The notes beneath the pieces were generated by a model. That model was not told where the DNA came from, did not search any database, and was given only the letters and a program-made list of their open reading frames with translations. The position numbers and the translations under genes were made by a program. Positions 39,492-42,400 of a stretch of DNA of 42,400 nucleotides are shown here, one piece after another. The DNA is from a virus: positions 1 to 42,400 of IMG/VR virus record IMGVR_UViG_3300031726_000881. One strand, 5' to 3'. Each line of letters starts with the position of its first letter. Within the stretch, counting starts at the first letter, position 1.

Positions 39492-40106
39492 ATGATCAGA
39501 GACACCAGCCAATGGCTCAATAGCCTGCTGCACTGTCAAGTGCGCATCTCCGTGGCCAGCGCTTGGGCACCCGTATTTGCCCGCCAAGTGGGTGAGCACA
39601 CGTTCAGCCAGGGAGACGCTGAGATTGACGACTTCTTGGGCCAAATCCTGCATGAAAGCAACGGCCTGACCGAGTTCACTGAAAACCTGAACTACAGCGC
39701 CGCCCGGCTGTGCCAAGTGTGGCCCAAGCGCTTCCCCACGCTGGCCGATGCCCGGCCTTATGCCAACAACCCAGAGGCGCTGGCCAACCGGGTGTACGGC
39801 GGGCGCATGGGCAACACCCAGCCGGGCGATGGGTGGCGCTACCGTGGACGCACGCCGATACAGATTACCGGCAAGGTCAACTACCGTTTGATGAGTGATC
39901 TGATGGGCATCGACCTGGTGCGCCAGCCTGAGCTGCTGGAGCAACCAGACTACGCCCTCAAAGCCGCCATTTTGTGGTGGGAGGCAACAATTCCAGACAG
40001 CCTCATTGGCGACCCTGAAAAGATCACCGAGCGCGTCAACGGCGGCCTGATCGGCCTGACCGACCGCGAGCACCGCGCCGACCTGGCGCAGGCGGCACTG
40101 GCATGA
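39492..40106 (+). CDS. Endolysin, glycoside hydrolase family 19
   Basis: A 204-residue GH19 (chitinase-like) enzyme. ILHESNGLTEFTENLNYSAA contains the catalytic Glu (about residue 55) and the conserved motif; YGGRMGNTQPGDGWRYRGRT, PIQITGKVNY is the second signature. It cuts the glycan strands of peptidoglycan at lysis. No signal peptide is seen, so a holin is needed for export. GAAGGT precedes the ATG at 39492; a TTG two codons earlier overlaps the preceding stop. Confidence 0.93.
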   Translation: MIRDTSQWLNSLLHCQVRISVASAWAPVFARQVGEHTFSQGDAEIDDFLGQILHESNGLTEFTENLNYSAARLCQVWPKRFPTLADARPYANNPEALANRVYGGRMGNTQPGDGWRYRGRTPIQITGKVNYRLMSDLMGIDLVRQPELLEQPDYALKAAILWWEATIPDSLIGDPEKITERVNGGLIGLTDREHRADLAQAALA

Positions 40107-40411
40107 GCACTGGAGTCATCATGCACAACCCGGACGGCACCTACATCCTGTTTCGCTGCCCGGCCTGCCAGCAAGCGCACAAAGTACAAATTGAGGGGCA
40201 GGGCGCTTGGGGCTGGAATGGCGACGTCACCAAGCCCACCTTCACGCCTTCGGTGCTGGTCAGCTACGACGGCGCAGACGCTGGCCAAGATGGTGCCCCA
40301 CCCAAAACCTGCCACAGCTTTGTCACCGATGGCCGCATCCAGTTCCTGGGCGACTGCACCCACGCGCTGGCTGGCCAGACGGTAGACCTACCACCTTGGG
40401 GCGCATCATGA
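40103..40411 (+). CDS. DUF6527-like protein in the lysis cassette
   Basis: A 102-residue protein with FRCPACQQAH and later CHSFVTDGRIQFLGDCTHAL, AGQTVDLPPW. The CxxC and the His/Cys of the second block suggest a zinc site; the pattern fits DUF6527, a family seen beside phage endolysins. Function unknown. Overlaps endolysin and Rz genes by ATGA. Confidence 0.7.
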   Translation: MSTGVIMHNPDGTYILFRCPACQQAHKVQIEGQGAWGWNGDVTKPTFTPSVLVSYDGADAGQDGAPPKTCHSFVTDGRIQFLGDCTHALAGQTVDLPPWGAS

Positions 40412-40908
40412 ACCTGGCCACCCTTAACCCCCGCGTGTGGCTGGAGCTTGCCGCCGTTGCTATCTTGGCTACTGCGGGTTGGTATGGCTACAACTGGATC
40501 TACGACCGTGGCGCCGCCAGCGTGCAAGCCCGCTGGGATGCTGAGACAAAAGACGAGGCGATACAAAGCGCCAAAGTGGCCGTCGCCGCGCTGACCACCA
40601 CCCAGACTTTGATCACCGATTTTGCAAGCCAAAGGAGCACCACCAATGCGCAAATTTCTAGCCTTAACAACACTGTGGCTGCTGCTGTTGCAGGGCTGCG
40701 CAACCGCCCCGCGCGTGATAGTGCAGGCGGTGTGCCCAGCAATCCCGCCACTGGATCAGCCCTCGGCGCAACAGGAGCCGACCTTCTCAGGCAGGATTCA
40801 GAGTTTCTTGTTGGGGAGGGTGCCAGAGCCGACAAATTACGACTACAGCTTATCGAGTGCCAAGGCAAATACAACACCGTCTATGACGCCTTGAACCCTA
40901 AACATTAG
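40408..40908 (+). CDS. Inner-membrane spanin (Rz-like)
   Basis: A 166-residue protein with one N-terminal membrane segment (LELAAVAILATAGWYGYNWI, ~11-30) and a long periplasmic helical part (QARWDAETKDEAIQSAKVAV). This is the topology of Rz/DUF2514 i-spanins, which with Rz1 fuse the inner and outer membranes at lysis. The Rz1 gene lies wholly within it in another frame. Confidence 0.85.
   Translation: MNLATLNPRVWLELAAVAILATAGWYGYNWIYDRGAASVQARWDAETKDEAIQSAKVAVAALTTTQTLITDFASQRSTTNAQISSLNNTVAAAVAGLRNRPARDSAGGVPSNPATGSALGATGADLLRQDSEFLVGEGARADKLRLQLIECQGKYNTVYDALNPKH
40646..40894 (+). CDS. Outer-membrane spanin lipoprotein (Rz1-like), nested in Rz
   Basis: An 82-residue protein starting MRKFLALTTLWLLLLQGCAT with AAAGGAG upstream. 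The lipobox LLQGC gives a lipoprotein. The mature part is Pro-rich (CPAIPPLDQPSAQQEPTFSG), a typical Rz1 trait. It is completely inside the Rz gene in a different frame, the embedded arrangement seen in lambda. A frame from 40622 would add residues but lacks support. Confidence 0.85.
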   Translation: MRKFLALTTLWLLLLQGCATAPRVIVQAVCPAIPPLDQPSAQQEPTFSGRIQSFLLGRVPEPTNYDYSLSSAKANTTPSMTP

Positions 40909-40950
40909 GGTAAACCCCTAGAAAATATTTTCAAAAAAATCAAAAAAGGC

Positions 40951-40978
40951 TTGCATATACTCACAATGAGTATATCAT
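40951..40978 (+). promoter_or_regulatory. Promoter with palindromic operator
   Basis: TTGCAT (40951-40956), 16 bp, TATCAT (40973-40978). Between and across these lies a perfect inverted repeat ATATACTCA-CAA-TGAGTATAT (40955-40975). The layout suggests a regulated promoter for the small genes to its right, independent of the late operon. The stretch 40909-41051 holds no other feature. Confidence 0.65.
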
Positions 40979-41051
40979 TTGACCCATGGACAGGCAATAA
41001 AGCAAGTCCACCGACACCAACCGGCAGTTGGCTCCTTAAGAGGAATCCAAA

Positions 41052-41291
41052 ATGTTTATTAGCAACGTCCACGGTCAAGAAGTCATCAACAGCAAGGCCG
41101 CCTCCATCGCTTGCACAGCTGGCCTGTGCGGCTCTGGCTGGGGTGCAAAACCCGGTTTGACTGGCAACACCTTCGGCATCAAAGAACAACTCAAAGCAGC
41201 TGGTGCCCGCTGGGACGGCCTGAACAAAGCTTGGGCATTTGCTGACTGGGCAGCGCTTGAAGCTGCCCTCGATGCCATCATTGCAGCCTAA
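41052..41291 (+). CDS. Hypothetical protein of the right-end cluster
   Basis: A 79-residue protein starting MFISNVHGQEVINSKAASIA with GAGGAA upstream. The block GNTFGIKEQLKAAGARWDGL, NKAWAFADWAALEAALDAI resembles the domain of small proteins in which a pattern like TFxxKexLKxxGAxWdxxxKxW is found in DNA-modification and antirestriction-type proteins. That link is only a resemblance. It is the first gene behind the palindromic promoter. Confidence 0.65.
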   Translation: MFISNVHGQEVINSKAASIACTAGLCGSGWGAKPGLTGNTFGIKEQLKAAGARWDGLNKAWAFADWAALEAALDAIIAA

Positions 41292-41299
41292 ACCAACCC

Positions 41300-41317
41300 G
41301 CCCGCCACGGCGGGCAT
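41300..41317 (+). terminator. GC-rich hairpin, weak terminator candidate
   Basis: GCCCGCC-AC-GGCGGGC followed by only ATTT. The stem is strong but the T-run is short; it may act as an attenuator between the two genes. Confidence 0.4.
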
Positions 41318-41329
41318 TTGGAGCAAATC

Positions 41330-41611
41330 ATGCGCAAACCCCAAGTACAAAAAGCCTTTGAGTCATTTTGTGGTGGCTACCTGATCCCCAACAAAACGCC
41401 CGCTATCTACGGCGGCGCCAAGTGCCCGCAAGTGCACTTCGAGATTGCAGGCATACAGCTCACCTACCTGGCGCTGAAAAACCAAGTCGTCAAACCCCAG
41501 ACCCTTGCCCCGCTGGTGTTTGACGATGCCCGGGCGGTGCTGGATTACGCCAAAAAAATGGAAGCCATGAAGATGAACGACCCACTTTACCGAGGCACCC
41601 GCCATGACTAA
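41330..41611 (+). CDS. Hypothetical protein of the right-end cluster
   Basis: A 93-residue protein starting MRKPQVQKAFESFCGGYLIP, with GGAG seven bases upstream. It has a basic N-terminus, a Cys near 14 and another near 36 (GGAKCPQVHFEIAGIQLTYL), and a helical end (ARAVLDYAKKMEAMKMND). No family recognised. Confidence 0.6.
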   Translation: MRKPQVQKAFESFCGGYLIPNKTPAIYGGAKCPQVHFEIAGIQLTYLALKNQVVKPQTLAPLVFDDARAVLDYAKKMEAMKMNDPLYRGTRHD

Positions 41612-41858
41612 CAAAAATTTCGGCTGGCACAAAGCCTGGCGCCGCGACGAGCAAGGCCACCTAGTGCACACATCAGGCCTGCGCTTCTTGGTGACGCACG
41701 GCGCAGGTTTCGTAGACTTGGAAACCGACGACGCCAGCATGGCCATCTTCCAAGCGCGAGAAACCTCGCGGGGCGTTCCGGTGCACCAACTTGTCGAGCG
41801 CGTGCAGCGCCTGACCAAAGAGGCTCAGATGTTTATCGCAAAAAATAAATCATCATGA
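41604..41858 (+). CDS. Hypothetical protein of the right-end cluster
   Basis: An 84-residue protein starting MTNKNFGWHKAWRRDEQGHL; overlaps the gene before by eight bases and the next by four. The first half is beta-rich (LRFLVTHGAGFVDLETDDAS), the second helical. No family recognised. Confidence 0.6.
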   Translation: MTNKNFGWHKAWRRDEQGHLVHTSGLRFLVTHGAGFVDLETDDASMAIFQARETSRGVPVHQLVERVQRLTKEAQMFIAKNKSS

Positions 41859-42400
41859 CAAAATACAAAAATGTGTCTTGGACGCCAGAAATTCTGGCTC
41901 AACTCGGCAAGGTTCCTGATAAAAAAATTGGCGAAATGCTAGGGGTAGACGAAACCTATGTCTACCGCTACCGGAAAAAAAACGGGATCAAGACTGCCGT
42001 TTATAAAATTGGTGGCACGCCAGAAATTAAAGAGCAAATCTGCGCTCAACTTGGAAAAGTGTCTGATGCCGATTTAGCCAGGTCGTTGGGTGTGTCTGTG
42101 CGATCTGTCCGCACGTTGCGGCAAAAGCAAAAGATTCCCGCTCATAAAAAGTATCTGGCATCGGTTTTGGCAGACCCTCAAGCTTTAATAGTGCCTGTTG
42201 CATCGCCAGCAGAAATTAAGCAGGCTAGGCTGGATGCAAATCTTACGTTGCGGGAAGCTGCTACGTTGGCAGGATCTCCGAACGGCGCGCGGGCTTGGCT
42301 GCACTATGAGTCATCTACTAGGCAGATGGGTGTTGAGCGCTGGTCTTTGTTTCTGCTGGCAACAAACCAGCATCCACACTATCAACTGTACAAAAAATAA
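41855..42400 (+). CDS. Multi-HTH DNA-binding protein
   Basis: A 181-residue protein ending at the last base of the window. It has two tandem helix-turn-helix repeats with the shared pattern TPEI-x-AQLGKVxDxxxAxxLGV (residues ~10-45 and ~52-90; EMLGVDETYVYRYRKKNGI and SLGVSVRSVRTLRQKQKI). A third HTH, XRE-like, lies in the C-terminal part (IKQARLDANLTLREAATLAG). It could be the repressor acting at the palindrome at 40955-40975. That is inference from position. GC content is lower than in the late genes. Confidence 0.7.
   Translation: MTKYKNVSWTPEILAQLGKVPDKKIGEMLGVDETYVYRYRKKNGIKTAVYKIGGTPEIKEQICAQLGKVSDADLARSLGVSVRSVRTLRQKQKIPAHKKYLASVLADPQALIVPVASPAEIKQARLDANLTLREAATLAGSPNGARAWLHYESSTRQMGVERWSLFLLATNQHPHYQLYKK

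Larger units (their letters stand above)
626..42400. mobile_element. Lambda-like siphovirus prophage (left end to window edge)
   Basis: From the break in rimO to the end of the window nearly every gene is phage-like. There is a repressor/Cro control region, an early leftward operon with a DGR, replication genes, a Q-like protein, terminase, portal, capsid, tail and lysis genes, in the usual siphovirus order. The structural reading frames are intact, so the element may still be functional. No integrase or right attachment site is seen, so the right boundary is unknown. The left boundary is inferred from the loss of RimO similarity and is good to about 15 bases. Confidence 0.9.

Noticed and set aside
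39141-40073. Minus-strand frame of 310 codons opposite the endolysin
   Set aside because: Antisense to an intact GH19 endolysin and two membrane genes; no independent signals.
626-42400. CRISPR array, tRNA genes or insertion sequences in the window
   Set aside because: No regularly spaced repeats, no cloverleaf-like sequence with a CCA end, and no transposase or terminal inverted repeat pair was found by reading.
626-42400. Mu-like transposable phage
   Set aside because: The capsid is of gpT type, but no MuA/MuB transposition genes are seen; lambda-type terminase, cos-like site, CI/Cro region and Q-like gene point to a lambdoid life style. The missing integrase is most likely outside the window.

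Overview
The window is one end of a temperate siphovirus prophage in a GC-rich betaproteobacterium, most likely a Comamonadaceae-type host. The host assignment rests on a complete phaR (PHA synthesis repressor) at the left edge, followed by the first ~24 codons of rimO. After the RimO start (PKVGFVSLGC) the reading frame hits a stop and phage DNA begins, so the prophage sits inside the 5' end of rimO. No integrase and no right attachment site are visible; they must lie beyond base 42400 if they exist.

Leftward arm (702-11292, minus strand): about 20 tightly packed genes, many joined by ATGA or GTGA overlaps, ending at a strong terminator at 657-684. The arm carries small unknown phage proteins, an HNH-type endonuclease, an HD phosphohydrolase, a winged-helix protein, a large ParB-like protein and a complete diversity-generating retroelement (DGR, 6402-9040). 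In transcription order the DGR is: variable protein 2 with VR2, variable protein 1 with VR1, an Avd-like protein, the template repeat (TR), and the reverse transcriptase. Over 86 bp, VR1 differs from the TR at 14 positions and VR2 at 12. Every one of these 26 differences lies at an adenine of the TR coding strand.

Control region (11293-15756): a leftward promoter PL (11336-11364) and a rightward promoter PR (12964-12992) are nearly identical. Each carries two copies of an imperfect palindrome, TAYACC-N4-GGTRTA, with the same 25-bp centre-to-centre spacing. Between and around them lie a membrane protein, a lipoprotein, a CI-like repressor (minus) and a Cro/YdaS-like protein (plus, probably leaderless). 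Beyond PR are three pairs of convergent, overlapping small genes, then a CII-family protein and a winged-helix protein.

Replication and late switch (15774-19567): a VapE-type primase/helicase, two small genes and a Q-like antiterminator. A sigma70-type promoter sits at the very end of the Q-like gene, as in lambdoid late control.

Late genes (19996-40908, plus strand): a structural protein, a candidate cos site, small and large terminase (lambda Nu1/gpA type), gpW-like joiner, lambda-family portal, a prohead protease/gpT-type capsid fusion with an internal start site, DUF2190 decoration protein, head-tail and tail-terminator proteins, tube protein, chaperones with a probable -1 frameshift, a short tape measure, a GTA-like tail tip set (DUF2460, DUF2163, NlpC/P60, large tip protein), fibre-like proteins, and a lysis cassette (holin-like proteins, GH19 endolysin, Rz with Rz1 nested inside it). 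The right end (40951-42400) is a small accessory cluster behind its own palindrome-bearing promoter, ending in an HTH protein.

The most interesting system is the two-target DGR. It lies in the early, repressor-controlled operon rather than among the tail genes, so what the diversified proteins bind and where they act is open.
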